62,360 nt of DNA from Candidatus Sysuiplasma acidicola (GTDB taxonomy: Archaea > Thermoplasmatota > Thermoplasmata > Sysuiplasmatales > Sysuiplasmataceae). The position numbers and the translations under genes are program-made. Numbering within the stretch: position 1 is the first letter of the stretch; each line of letters starts with the position of its first letter. The DNA is taken from contig JAHEAA010000012.1 of assembly GCA_019721035.1 (NCBI GenBank), positions 1 to 62,360 on the forward strand. Direction: 5' to 3'. The notes beneath the pieces are model-generated. The model did not search any database. It was given only the letters and a program-made list of their open reading frames with translations, and had not been told where the DNA came from. Positions 8,096 to 16,394 of the stretch are shown here, piece by piece.

Positions 8096-8121
8096 CCCGA
8101 CAATTTACTGTGGAAGCAGAT

Positions 8122-8817
8122 ATGATGATAGAACAGCATGTGAAAGGAAATTTTGCTGACGCGATCGATGCGCTGGCATCGGGCCGCATCGTGCTGCTGC
8201 ACGACTCCAGCTCGCGCGAAAATGAGATTGACATGATTGCCGCGTCGCAGTTCTGCACTCCTGATATGATTGCCCTGATGAGAGAGAAGGCCGGAGGACT
8301 CATATGCTCGGCGATAGGCAATGATGTTGCCTCGGTTCTCCAGCTGCCGTTCATGCACGACATAATTGATTTTGCAAAAACCAGGTATCCGCGTTTTTCC
8401 TCGATAATCGACAGGGAAATGCCGTACGGCGGTAAGCCAGCGTTTTCGCTGTCGCTCAACCACAGATCTGTCTTTACCGGCGTAACCGATAAGGACAGGA
8501 GTCTCACTGTCTCGACGCTGGGGAGCATTGCGATGATGGTCAAGAACGGCGAACAGGTTGCCGCAGACGCGTTCTATTCTGAGTTCAAGACACCTGGCCA
8601 CGTGCCTCTGCTTATTGAGGCTGAAGAGTCGCTCACGCAGCGCAGGGGGCATACAGAACTCTCCATACATCTTGCAAGACTCGCCGGACTGGCGCCGGCC
8701 ACGGTCGTATGCGAAATGCAGGATTCAAACACGCACGGTGCTCTGAGCGTCGGAGATGCGGTCAAATTTGCTGACCGCTTTGGTGTCCCGTTTGTTGATG
8801 GCGATTCCATCCATTGA
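8122..8817 (+). CDS. ribB: 3,4-dihydroxy-2-butanone 4-phosphate synthase
   Basis: From the ATG at 8122 the product is 231 aa, the usual length of single-domain RibB. Motifs are complete: GRIVLLHDSSSRENEIDMIAA (the family D-x-x-x-RE-E-DL acidic loop), MREKAGGLIC, the N-H-R-S/FTGVTDKDRSLT stretch, PGHVPLL, and RRGHTELS with the conserved His-Thr-Glu. RibB turns ribulose 5-phosphate into the four-carbon unit of lumazine. It is the first gene of a four-gene operon with a 9-bp gap to ribH, and its promoter region contains a dyad. Confidence 0.93.
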   Translation: MMIEQHVKGNFADAIDALASGRIVLLHDSSSRENEIDMIAASQFCTPDMIALMREKAGGLICSAIGNDVASVLQLPFMHDIIDFAKTRYPRFSSIIDREMPYGGKPAFSLSLNHRSVFTGVTDKDRSLTVSTLGSIAMMVKNGEQVAADAFYSEFKTPGHVPLLIEAEESLTQRRGHTELSIHLARLAGLAPATVVCEMQDSNTHGALSVGDAVKFADRFGVPFVDGDSIH

Positions 8818-8826
8818 GGCAGCACG

Positions 8827-9291
8827 ATGATGCGACATAGACGATGGAGGATAGCCATCGTATGCTCTGAATTCAACGGTGAGATAACATCCAGGATGCT
8901 CGATGAGGCAATGAAGCAGAGCCTGAATGAGGGAGCGGATGTTGTGAATGTCTGCAAGGTTCCTGGTGCGTTTGACATGCCCCTGTTCATAGACAGGTTT
9001 CTGTCAATGAACGATGTCGATGCGGTTGTGACGCTCGGAGCCATCGTAAAAGGCGACACGGACCACGATGATGTCATAGCCAGAGTTCTGGCATCAGCCA
9101 TCACTGAACTTTCGCTGAAATACGGGAAGCCTGTGGCCCTCGGTGTTTCGGGGCCCGGCATGACGTGGGAACAGGCAGAGAGAAGAGCAGAGGAATACGG
9201 CCGGAGAGCTGTGACCGCCGCCGTCTCAATGGCCGAAACCCTTAGAAAGCTGAGTGACCGGAGTGGAAAGAGGAGCCGCAGAGCCAGATGA
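8827..9291 (+). CDS. ribH: 6,7-dimethyl-8-ribityllumazine synthase
   Basis: The 154-aa protein has the lumazine synthase order: IAIVCSEFNGEITSRM (substrate Phe-Asn), KVPGAFDMPL (family VPGA-E-P), GAIVKGDTDHDDVIA (family GAVIRG-T-H-D, with catalytic His) and GVSGPGMTWEQAERR. It condenses the RibB product with the ribitylaminopyrimidine to give lumazine. It starts 9 bp after ribB, and its last 4 bp overlap the amidohydrolase start, so translation is coupled. Confidence 0.93.
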   Translation: MMRHRRWRIAIVCSEFNGEITSRMLDEAMKQSLNEGADVVNVCKVPGAFDMPLFIDRFLSMNDVDAVVTLGAIVKGDTDHDDVIARVLASAITELSLKYGKPVALGVSGPGMTWEQAERRAEEYGRRAVTAAVSMAETLRKLSDRSGKRSRRAR

Positions 9292-10535
9292 ATGCCAGAG
9301 CACACGGCGGCAATGACCTGTTCATAAAAGATGCAGCCATGCTGCTCGGCCCTGAACTGGAGTTTCAGCCGTCGACGAATATTTCGATAGTCGGCGGAAA
9401 GATAAGTGAGATCGGGGCAGCACGCAGGAAAGGCGGACAGGCCGTAGTGACAGGAAAAGGATTGCTCGTCATGCCCGGTCTTGTGAACGCACACATACAT
9501 CTGAATGATGCACCGTTGAAAGATGCAGGTGGGGGGAGGAGTCTGGAAGAACTCATTCATCCCGTGACCGGACTGAAAAAGACCGGTCTGAGCGCTCTGG
9601 GCATGGAGGAAAGAGTCAAAAGGATGTCGGCGGCGATAGACGAAATGGTCAGAGGAGGAATAACCGGTGCCCTGGATTTCCATGAAGAGGACATCTCCAT
9701 AATCGAACGTCTGAGGGAGGTCAACAGCAATGCGGAAATACTGGTCATCCTCGGCAGACCGCGGAGGTATTTCAGCCCGGAGGAAATATTGTCAAACAGG
9801 GGGTTCGACAAAGACGAGACAGACGCGTTCGTCAGGGAGCGGCAGAAATTTGATGGCACATGTCTGAGCGGAGCCAATGAATACAGCAACAGGGCAATGG
9901 AACAGATTGGCGAAGTCAGGAAGGGGCTCACCGGTATTCATGCGGCCGAGAGCTCTGCCACACTGGAGCGTTCGCTGAGGATGACAGGTGAAACGGAGGT
10001 GGAGCGCATAGCAGCCAATCTCAAACCCGATTTTCTTGTGCACATGACCAGCGCGACGGAGAGCGACATAGACATAGCCGCAAAATCGCGATATGGCATA
10101 GTGTGCTGTCCGCGGTCGAACGCAATGTTTGGCGTTGGAACACCGCCTATTCCCCGGCTCATTGAATCGGGATTCAGCATAGCGCTCGGGAGCGACAATA
10201 TCATGGTCAACTCACCAGACATGTTCAGGGAGATGGATTTTGCAGCGAGGATCGCGAGAAGTTCGGCACTGGACCCTCTCGCCGTCCAGGCGAAGGAGGC
10301 GTTGAGAATGGCAACAGTGAACGGGGAAGGGCTGATAGCCCGGAGCGCGGGCATGGGTATAGTTGAAGGGGCGAAGGCAGATCTTGCGCTGATGAGCATG
10401 GGCAGCACCAGGCTGTCCGGCACGCATGACATTCATTCCGCACTGGTTCACAGGGCAGGACCCGGAGATGTTCTGGGTACTGTGAAGTCGGGCAGGCTGC
10501 TGTTCAGGAGAAGGGAACTGAGTCTGGAGAAGTAA
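9288..10535 (+). CDS. Amidohydrolase-superfamily deaminase inside the riboflavin operon
   Basis: The 415-aa protein is a metal-dependent amidohydrolase of the SAH/chlorohydrolase (ATZ/TRZ) deaminase group. All metal and catalytic residues are present: H69 and H71 (NAHIHLND), H218 and E221 (IHAAES), H252 (VHMTS) and D303 (GSDN). The N- and C-terminal beta-sandwich pieces are also visible (FIKDAAMLL and TVKSGRLLFRRRE). It overlaps ribH by 4 bp and is followed by ribE after 1 bp, so it belongs to the riboflavin operon. The archaeal route needs a pyrimidine deaminase that is not the bacterial RibD; this is a positional candidate. A guanine- or SAH-type deaminase is the alternative. Confidence 0.85.
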   Translation: MNARAHGGNDLFIKDAAMLLGPELEFQPSTNISIVGGKISEIGAARRKGGQAVVTGKGLLVMPGLVNAHIHLNDAPLKDAGGGRSLEELIHPVTGLKKTGLSALGMEERVKRMSAAIDEMVRGGITGALDFHEEDISIIERLREVNSNAEILVILGRPRRYFSPEEILSNRGFDKDETDAFVRERQKFDGTCLSGANEYSNRAMEQIGEVRKGLTGIHAAESSATLERSLRMTGETEVERIAANLKPDFLVHMTSATESDIDIAAKSRYGIVCCPRSNAMFGVGTPPIPRLIESGFSIALGSDNIMVNSPDMFREMDFAARIARSSALDPLAVQAKEALRMATVNGEGLIARSAGMGIVEGAKADLALMSMGSTRLSGTHDIHSALVHRAGPGDVLGTVKSGRLLFRRRELSLEK

Positions 10536-10536
10536 A

Positions 10537-11154
10537 ATGTTCACTGGCATAGTGGAGGGAAAGGCGAGCGTCGTCCGGGCAGAGCTTGAGAACGGAAACA
10601 TGCGGCTGTCGGTGAGACTCGGAAACAAATCACGTGCAACGAGGAGGGGGGAAAGCATCTCAATAAACGGTGCTTGTCTCACCGTTTCGGCCGTAGGCAG
10701 AGGCATTGTATCGTTCGATGTTGTCGACGAAACACTGCGACGCACAAACCTGAAGTTCCTTGAAAAGGGCTCACATGTCAACTATGAAAGAAGCATGAAG
10801 AGCAGCGACCTGATTGGCGGGCACCTTGTGACCGGTCACATCGACGGTACCGGCACCGTGAGAAATGTGTTGCCGGAGGGCGGCTCGATACGGATGGATA
10901 TTGCTGTGCCGTCACACATCGGTGAAATGATTTCGGAGAAGGGATTCGTCGCCGTCGACGGTGTCAGCCTCACACCTGCCAGGGTGACGGACAGAGGTTT
11001 CACCGTATATCTCATACCTGAGACGCGGCGTCTTACGGTGTTCGCATTACGGAAAAAAGGAGACTCAGTAAATGTTGAAGTTGATTTATTTGCAAAATAT
11101 ATCAAGAAATTCGTGGAAGCCCGCGATGCAGGAAGAGTAAAAAAGACTGATTGA
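10537..11154 (+). CDS. ribE: Riboflavin synthase, bacterial-type alpha subunit
   Basis: The 205-aa protein begins MFTGIVEGKASV and contains two homologous halves, each a beta-barrel with the SINGACLTV / AVDGVSLTP motif, plus GHLVTGHIDGTGTV. This is the trimeric bacterial/eukaryotic synthase that dismutates two lumazines to riboflavin. It is not the RibH-related pentameric synthase of methanogens. The start is 1 bp after the amidohydrolase stop. The AT-rich region after 11154 looks like the operon end. Confidence 0.93.
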   Translation: MFTGIVEGKASVVRAELENGNMRLSVRLGNKSRATRRGESISINGACLTVSAVGRGIVSFDVVDETLRRTNLKFLEKGSHVNYERSMKSSDLIGGHLVTGHIDGTGTVRNVLPEGGSIRMDIAVPSHIGEMISEKGFVAVDGVSLTPARVTDRGFTVYLIPETRRLTVFALRKKGDSVNVEVDLFAKYIKKFVEARDAGRVKKTD

Positions 11155-11190
11155 CCAGGAGTGATTATCAATTATGGAATTAAGGGAAGA

Positions 11191-11202
11191 AGCTTAAAAA
11201 GG
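11191..11202 (+). promoter_or_regulatory. TATA element of the wHTH-TPR gene
   Basis: AGCTTAAAAAGG lies 24 bp before the ATG at 11227 and just after the riboflavin operon, implying a separate, leaderless transcript. Confidence 0.45.
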
Positions 11203-11226
11203 CAAACTATGACATTTTGTGTATGA

Positions 11227-12543
11227 ATGGCCTACGACATAGAGTACGGATGCCGGGCGCTCATTACACTCATTGTTTGCAGAGAAACAAGGGAAAAGCT
11301 GACGAGCAAGGATTTTTCCAGCCTTCCTGAAAAGCGGCAACTTGAGTATATAAATGCGCTGATCGACGTGGGCTGGATAAAAGAGCAGAAGAACGGTAAA
11401 CCGGATAGCGACTATGTCATATACGCCTTCACGGACAAGGGAAGAAAGATTTTTGAAAATCCTTCTGAGCTGCTCAACATGTCTGATGTTGAGCAGGAGC
11501 ACATATCGCTTTTGAGAAAGCTTGATTCGCTAAGGCGGGAAGACGATGTGGCGACCATGCCGCAGACGCTGATCGCACTGGCAAATTCATGCATCGGACT
11601 GGGAAGGTACGACAGCGCGCTCATGTATGCTGTGGATTTGCAGAAGAAAGCAGAGGAAATGAACAGCAATTACTTCAAGGGCGAAGCAGCCTTCCTGCTC
11701 GGGAAAGCGGAGAATGCCAGGGGAGAGCAGGAGACATCACTGAAGTACTATGTCGAGGCCGTAGAGATTTTCGGAAAGGTTGGGGAAATTTCGCGGGAGG
11801 CGGAAAGCCTTCGGATGGCCGGCGGCGTACTGCTCAAGATGGGAGACTACGAAAGGTCAATGATGATGTTCGAACGAAGCAGAGAAAAGTTCTTCGAAAC
11901 GAGGAACATGATGGGTGTGGCAAAAGCGAAGATAAATCTCGGCATCCTCTGCTCTATTGCCAAGGACTACGAAACCGCGGAAAGATACTGGCTTCATGCA
12001 CTAGAGTTTTTCGAGATACTTGAAGACAAGGAGACTGTGGCCAAAGTGCTAACCAATCTAGGCGTTATGATGGTCGAGACTGAAAAGTATGAGGGGGCCA
12101 TAGGCTATCTGAGGAAAAGCATACTCCTCTGCAGAGAAATAAAGAATAAGTATTCAGAGTGTGTGGCAGCATTAAATTTTGCATATGCCAATGCAATGAT
12201 TAAAAATTTCGAGGTAGCCAGAGAGGCCGCAGAATCTATCAAGGATGCCCTCAGGGAGGGTTTCGATTCGTACCTGCTTTGCTACAACGATCTGATTCTC
12301 GGCATATATAACACAGCAAGGGGACCCTGGGCAGATGCAGAGAAAAAGTTTCTTTCTGCGATAAGATTCGCTACAACATTGGGCAACCCGGCGTTGTTGG
12401 CAAAGTGCCATGAAGAATATGCAAAGGCACTCACCACTCGAAATGAAAATGACAGAGCCCTAGCTGAGCTTAACGCATCCAAGTCCGTACTTAATGCGAT
12501 ACCCAGCAAGGAGCTTAAAAAAGCTTTATCTAGCGGGTCCTGA
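11227..12543 (+). CDS. Winged-helix plus TPR-repeat protein
   Basis: The 438-aa protein has an N-terminal winged-helix-like domain (about residues 1-85: helix-rich start, LPEKRQLEYINALIDVGWIK recognition region, wing, FTDKGRKIFE). It is followed from about residue 95 by tandem TPR-like helix pairs (ALANSCIGLGRYDSALMYA, EAAFLLGKAENARGEQETSL, and so on) to the end. This layout suits a regulator whose DNA-binding head is controlled by protein or peptide contacts through the repeats. No enzyme motif is seen. The partner is unknown and the neighbours give no clue. Confidence 0.75.
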   Translation: MAYDIEYGCRALITLIVCRETREKLTSKDFSSLPEKRQLEYINALIDVGWIKEQKNGKPDSDYVIYAFTDKGRKIFENPSELLNMSDVEQEHISLLRKLDSLRREDDVATMPQTLIALANSCIGLGRYDSALMYAVDLQKKAEEMNSNYFKGEAAFLLGKAENARGEQETSLKYYVEAVEIFGKVGEISREAESLRMAGGVLLKMGDYERSMMMFERSREKFFETRNMMGVAKAKINLGILCSIAKDYETAERYWLHALEFFEILEDKETVAKVLTNLGVMMVETEKYEGAIGYLRKSILLCREIKNKYSECVAALNFAYANAMIKNFEVAREAAESIKDALREGFDSYLLCYNDLILGIYNTARGPWADAEKKFLSAIRFATTLGNPALLAKCHEEYAKALTTRNENDRALAELNASKSVLNAIPSKELKKALSSGS

Positions 12544-13147
12544 AAGACGAATCGAATTAAACTGGGTCATACAATACCAAATGAACTCCCCCTCCTTTGT
12601 TGTATGCAAAGGTCCGCAGAACGGCAGCCGGGCTGTATTCAAAGTCTGCATCTCTCAACCTCCTCCAGCTGAGATAGCAAAAAGCTACGGCTACTCTAAT
12701 CCACGGCGACGTGGTTTTACGTATACTACTCTCCCTCGCAATTGTCAAGAATGACAAATGTGCTTTTAAACTCTACGTACGCACTAGAATCAACAGGCCC
12801 CGAGTGAATGTTGCCCGATCAAATTACTGCAACCATAGTAGCGCACTTTTCCTGAGCGGAAACCTAAAAGTTGCAGACAGAATTAATCACCATTTCCATG
12901 CGCTGTGGTAAACCATAATTACAGTGTGCCAGTATGAGTCGGCAAACAGAAAAAAATTTTGATTCGACAAGATGAGCTGATCTTGGTGAAAGTCTGATTC
13001 ATGTAGCAACAAAACACGTGAGTTGACCGTTAATTACGGGGAGGAAAGGTAGAAATTGTGTGTAACGAATATAGTAAAAATCATTCGATTTACGGAAGAA
13101 AGACATAATTCTGTAAAGGCAGATGGGACATATCGGAAGTATCACAG
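12544..13147. other. 604-bp AT-rich intergenic region; one GNRA-tetraloop hairpin
   Basis: No credible coding frame, tRNA or repeat is seen. It contains a short hairpin at 12701-12714, several A/T runs (for example around 12950), and a GGGGAGGAAAGG block near 13038 that alone does not identify an RNA gene. It is the longest gene-free stretch in the window. Confidence 0.5.
12701..12714 (+). terminator. Hairpin CCACG-GCGA-CGTGG with T-rich tail
   Basis: A perfect 5-bp stem closed by a GCGA (GNRA) loop is followed by TTTTAC. It lies 158 bp past the TPR gene stop, too far for an ordinary intrinsic terminator, so it may belong to a 3' UTR or to a small RNA. Evidence is structural only. Confidence 0.3.
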
Positions 13148-13663
13148 GTGACAACGATATATGCATTCCTTGCCGGACAGGACGATCCTAAAAAGTGTAC
13201 CGCGGAGAAGATGGTGAGGTTCCACATTGCGAAACCTGTACGCAGAATATCAGCGATTCCCAGGGATGCATTGGTTCTGGATCCGACGGCACCAAAGGCT
13301 GCTTCCCGTGAAGACAGGGAGAGAATAGCAAGATACGGCATCGTTGTTCTTGATCTCTCGTGGAATAAGCTGGAAGAGATGCCACGTTCACTGCAGCTGA
13401 CAAACAGAAGGGCTCTGCCTTATCTTGTCGCGGCCAACCCGGTGATGTGGGGAAGACCCATGCAGCTCAGCAGCGTGGAATCCGTTGCTGCGCTCCTCTA
13501 CATAATAGGAGAGAAGGAGGAGTCGTCACAGATTCTGTCCAAATTCGCATGGGGGCACAATTTCCTTGATCTAAACAGAGAGCCTCTTGATCGATACGCT
13601 TCGGCGGAAACGAGTAAGGAGATCGTGTCGATTCAGTGGGATTACACTGCGCCTGGGCCATAG
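13148..13663 (+). CDS. tsr3: Tsr3-like rRNA aminocarboxypropyltransferase (DUF367)
   Basis: The 171-aa protein matches the Tsr3 family: LVLDPTAPKAASREDRE, then VVLDLSWNKLEEMP, RALPYLVAANPVMWGRP, SSVESVAALLYIIG and FAWGHNFLDLNREPLDRY. Tsr3 transfers the 3-amino-3-carboxypropyl group of SAM to a small-subunit rRNA pseudouridine or uridine. The start is a GTG at 13148; no ATG is suitable before the first conserved strand. This adds to the rRNA-processing genes of the window (NOB1, METTL5-like, NMD3). Confidence 0.88.
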   Translation: MTTIYAFLAGQDDPKKCTAEKMVRFHIAKPVRRISAIPRDALVLDPTAPKAASREDRERIARYGIVVLDLSWNKLEEMPRSLQLTNRRALPYLVAANPVMWGRPMQLSSVESVAALLYIIGEKEESSQILSKFAWGHNFLDLNREPLDRYASAETSKEIVSIQWDYTAPGP

Positions 13664-13706
13664 TATCGTTTCCACTGGAGGAATAACAGATCAGACACGT
13701 TCTGGG

Positions 13707-13748
13707 AGTTCCACTCGAAGCGCCACTTCCGACGCTTCCTGTGGAACT
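13707..13748. other. Two-segment stem-loop between tsr3 and mcm
   Basis: AGTTCCAC pairs with GTGGAACT (8 bp), a 2x2 internal loop (TC/CT) follows, then GAAGCG pairs with CGCTTC (6 bp) around a 10-nt loop. The 14 base pairs are all Watson-Crick. It begins 43 bp after the tsr3 stop and ends about 38 bp before the mcm TATA element, so it could shape the tsr3 3' UTR or be a small structured RNA. Confidence 0.45.
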
Positions 13749-13785
13749 GCTGGCTCATACATATTTGCGGATAACCAGACGTCAG

Positions 13786-13794
13786 CTTTATCTA
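13786..13794 (+). promoter_or_regulatory. TATA element of mcm
   Basis: CTTTATCTA lies 44 bp before the mcm ATG, giving a short leader of roughly 20 nt. Confidence 0.35.
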
Positions 13795-13838
13795 TGAATT
13801 AGTCCGTCACACGCTTCGCTGCCAGCGGAGAGAACAAA

Positions 13839-15944
13839 ATGGCATATTCTTCCACCATACAATATAACGAGGAGAGTCTCACATCAAGATGGGAGAATTT
13901 CTTCAGTGACACCGGCCTGAGAAGTCAGGCCATCATATTGAGCGACAGATACCCGGAAGAGAGGAGTCTTACTGTTCCCTTTTCCATAATAGACAGATTT
14001 GATGCAGATTTCGCAAACTATCTGCTTGAGGATCCGGCCAAGTCGCTCGCTGCAGCCGAGAAAACAATAAAGGCATTGCTGCCGCCCGAAAGACAGGCTG
14101 TTTCAATCAACTTCAGGATAACAGGCCTGCCTGCCGATTCCCGCATTGACATCAGGAATCTGCGCAGCAAGCACCTGGGCAAGTTCGTATGCATCGAGGG
14201 CCTCGTGAGGAAGGCGACCGAGGTTAGACCCAGGCTGATGAGGGCTGCTTTCCGGTGCGCAAGATGTGATGCAATTTCTTACGAAGAGCAGGAAGGAGTG
14301 AATCTGAGAGAGCCCATGGAGTGCACGGAGTGTGCCAAGGGCGCGGGTGCGACGAAATTCATTCTTGTTCCTGAAATTAGCACTTATGTCGACACGCAGA
14401 AAGTGGAAGTCCAGGAGCCTCCTGAGGGATTGAGAGGAGGCGCACAGCCTGAGAGGCTGGAGGGCTTCATTCTTGACGACATATCCGGGAAGATAGCGCC
14501 GGGGGACAGGGTTGTGCTGAACGGAACACTCACGGGCATGCAGCGTACCGGCCCGCAGGGCAAGTCGACTCTTTTCAACATTGTGCTGCAGGTAAATTCG
14601 GTGGAATACCGTGAACACGAGTACGACGAGATACAGATTACTGCCGCAGACATTGAGAATATTAGGGAGATAGCCTCGAAGGGAGACATACTCAAGGAAA
14701 TCGCAGGCTCGATTTCTCCGACAATCTACGGATTTGACATTGAGAAGGAGGCGTTTGCACTGCAGCTTTTCGGCGGCGTTTCGAAAGAGATGCAGGACGG
14801 AACACGGATCAGGGGGGACATACACATTCTCCTTGTTGGTGATCCGGGTCTGGCGAAAAGTCAGTTGCTGCGGTACATGTCTGAGCTAGCTCCGCGCGGA
14901 ATCTATGCGAGCGGAAAGAGCTCTTCGGCTGCCGGTCTGACTGCCGCTGCAGTGAAGGACGAATTCGGTGAGGGAAGATGGACGCTTGAAGCAGGTGCGC
15001 TGGTTCTCGCTGACAAGGGGATAGCGTGCGTAGACGAACTCGACAAGATGACGGATTACGACAGAAGCGCTATGCACCAGATCATGGAAAGTCAGATAAT
15101 CACCGTGGCAAAGGCCGGCATAACAGCAACACTGCAGGCGCGGTGCTCGATCCTCGGCGCAGCGAACCCGAGGTACGGGCGTTTCGAAGACGAGCAGCTC
15201 ATAGGCGACCAGATTGATCTTCCTCCCGCACTCCTCTCCAGGTTCGATATGATTTTTGTTCTGCAGGACAAGCCCAATGCAGCCTATGACAAGAATATCG
15301 CCACACACATACTGAAAGCGCACAGGGTGGGTGAACGCAGAAGGGTCGAAAAGCTGCCAGACAGTATTTCGACACAGACTGTTGAGGCGGAGAGCAGAGT
15401 CGTCGAACCGAAATTCGACAAGGAATTTCTGCGAAAATACATATCGTACGTCAAGAGAATAAATCCCGTGCTTACCGACGAAGCGATTGAGATGATAGAG
15501 GAGGAATACCTGCGCATAAGGAAAATGGGCGAGGGAAACGGTGCTTCGGTGCCCATAACCGCAAGACAGCTTGAGGCATATGTCAGGCTTTCTGAGGCGA
15601 GTGCCAGAGGCAGGCTGAGCTACGCGGTGGAACGGGAAGACGCAGAAAGGGCCATCCGTATCGTTGGCTACTACCTTTCAAAGGTAGCACGAGAGGGAGG
15701 CGTGCTTGACATCGACAGGATAGCCGGAGATATGAGCCACAGTCAGAGGGCTCACGTGAATATAATTCTGGACATAGCGAAGAAGAGTGCTGGCGGCGAA
15801 GGTATTTCGATCGATGAGATTACAATCGAGGCCGAACGATACAAGATAGATGCATCGGAGACGCGCAGACTCGTGGAAAAGCTGCTCAAGGCGGGAGAAC
15901 TGTTTGAAGTGAAGTCCGGTGTTTACAGGACAGTACAAAAGTGA
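13839..15944 (+). CDS. mcm: MCM replicative DNA helicase
   Basis: The 701-aa protein has the full archaeal MCM layout. The N-terminal domain carries a zinc finger (two Cys pairs, about residues 139-166, CARC and CTEC). The AAA+ core has Walker A GDPGLAKS (K340), Walker B CVDELDKM (about 397-404), and the arginine-finger motif LLSRFDMIF (about 464). The C-terminal winged helix covers about the last 80 residues. It forms the hexameric 3'-5' helicase that unwinds origins and forks. A DUF424 gene follows 4 bp after its stop. Confidence 0.97.
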   Translation: MAYSSTIQYNEESLTSRWENFFSDTGLRSQAIILSDRYPEERSLTVPFSIIDRFDADFANYLLEDPAKSLAAAEKTIKALLPPERQAVSINFRITGLPADSRIDIRNLRSKHLGKFVCIEGLVRKATEVRPRLMRAAFRCARCDAISYEEQEGVNLREPMECTECAKGAGATKFILVPEISTYVDTQKVEVQEPPEGLRGGAQPERLEGFILDDISGKIAPGDRVVLNGTLTGMQRTGPQGKSTLFNIVLQVNSVEYREHEYDEIQITAADIENIREIASKGDILKEIAGSISPTIYGFDIEKEAFALQLFGGVSKEMQDGTRIRGDIHILLVGDPGLAKSQLLRYMSELAPRGIYASGKSSSAAGLTAAAVKDEFGEGRWTLEAGALVLADKGIACVDELDKMTDYDRSAMHQIMESQIITVAKAGITATLQARCSILGAANPRYGRFEDEQLIGDQIDLPPALLSRFDMIFVLQDKPNAAYDKNIATHILKAHRVGERRRVEKLPDSISTQTVEAESRVVEPKFDKEFLRKYISYVKRINPVLTDEAIEMIEEEYLRIRKMGEGNGASVPITARQLEAYVRLSEASARGRLSYAVEREDAERAIRIVGYYLSKVAREGGVLDIDRIAGDMSHSQRAHVNIILDIAKKSAGGEGISIDEITIEAERYKIDASETRRLVEKLLKAGELFEVKSGVYRTVQK

Positions 15945-15948
15945 TAGC

Positions 15949-16248
15949 GTGTTCTCGATAAAAATACACAGAATGCCGAAGGAGACAATACTTGCTGTCT
16001 GCGATGAGGAAATACTGGGCATGAAGTTCAGTGACGGCGAGAAGAGGATAGAAGTGTACGGGAGTTTTTACGGCGGACGTTCGATAGAGGAGGAGAGCCT
16101 CGCGCGGTACATGGAAGAGGCGACGATTGTCAACCTGGTGGGGATACGCGCAGTCAGGAAGGCAATTGAACTCGATTATGTGGACGAAGACAGGGTGCTG
16201 AAAATCGGAGAAACGGTTCATGCACAGTTTGCAGTGCTGAAAAAGTGA
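15949..16248 (+). CDS. DUF424 family protein
   Basis: From the GTG at 15949, 4 bp after the mcm stop, the product is 99 aa: FSIKIHRMPKETILAVCDEE, ILGMKFSDGEKRIEVYGSFYGG, ATIVNLVGIRAVRKAIEL and a final GETVHAQFAVL. These blocks match the small archaeal DUF424 family, whose members are often next to translation or replication genes. The molecular role is unestablished. An in-frame upstream start at 15919 would overlap mcm and is less likely. Confidence 0.8.
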   Translation: MFSIKIHRMPKETILAVCDEEILGMKFSDGEKRIEVYGSFYGGRSIEEESLARYMEEATIVNLVGIRAVRKAIELDYVDEDRVLKIGETVHAQFAVLKK

Positions 16249-16352
16249 GGTCTGACAGACCGGAGTTACCGGAAAATAATGCCAGCGTTTCAAACACTTC
16301 GCGCGGCTGGCGTTGTGCTTATCGAAATGCGCAGAATCTCGTCGATGCCATA

Positions 16353-16361
16353 CTTTATTTA
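16353..16361 (+). promoter_or_regulatory. TATA box of the membrane protein at 16395
   Basis: CTTTATTTA is 33 bp before the ATG, giving a leader of a few bases. Confidence 0.45.
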
Positions 16362-16394
16362 GATCGTTGCAGACTCTAAATAACGAGGGCGAGG

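Noticed and set aside
7972-8121. Longer N-terminus for ribB
   Set aside because: It would run through the TATA box and dyad and overlap the divergent membrane-protein gene; the family starts near the ATG at 8122.
12494-12754. An 86-codon frame after the TPR gene
   Set aside because: It overlaps the TPR gene end, has no family resemblance, and its composition is that of random intergenic sequence.
13030-13075. GGGGAGGAAAGG block resembling an RNase P RNA core element
   Set aside because: The other conserved RNase P RNA elements (ACAGAR-type and distal pairing) are not found in the expected spacing.
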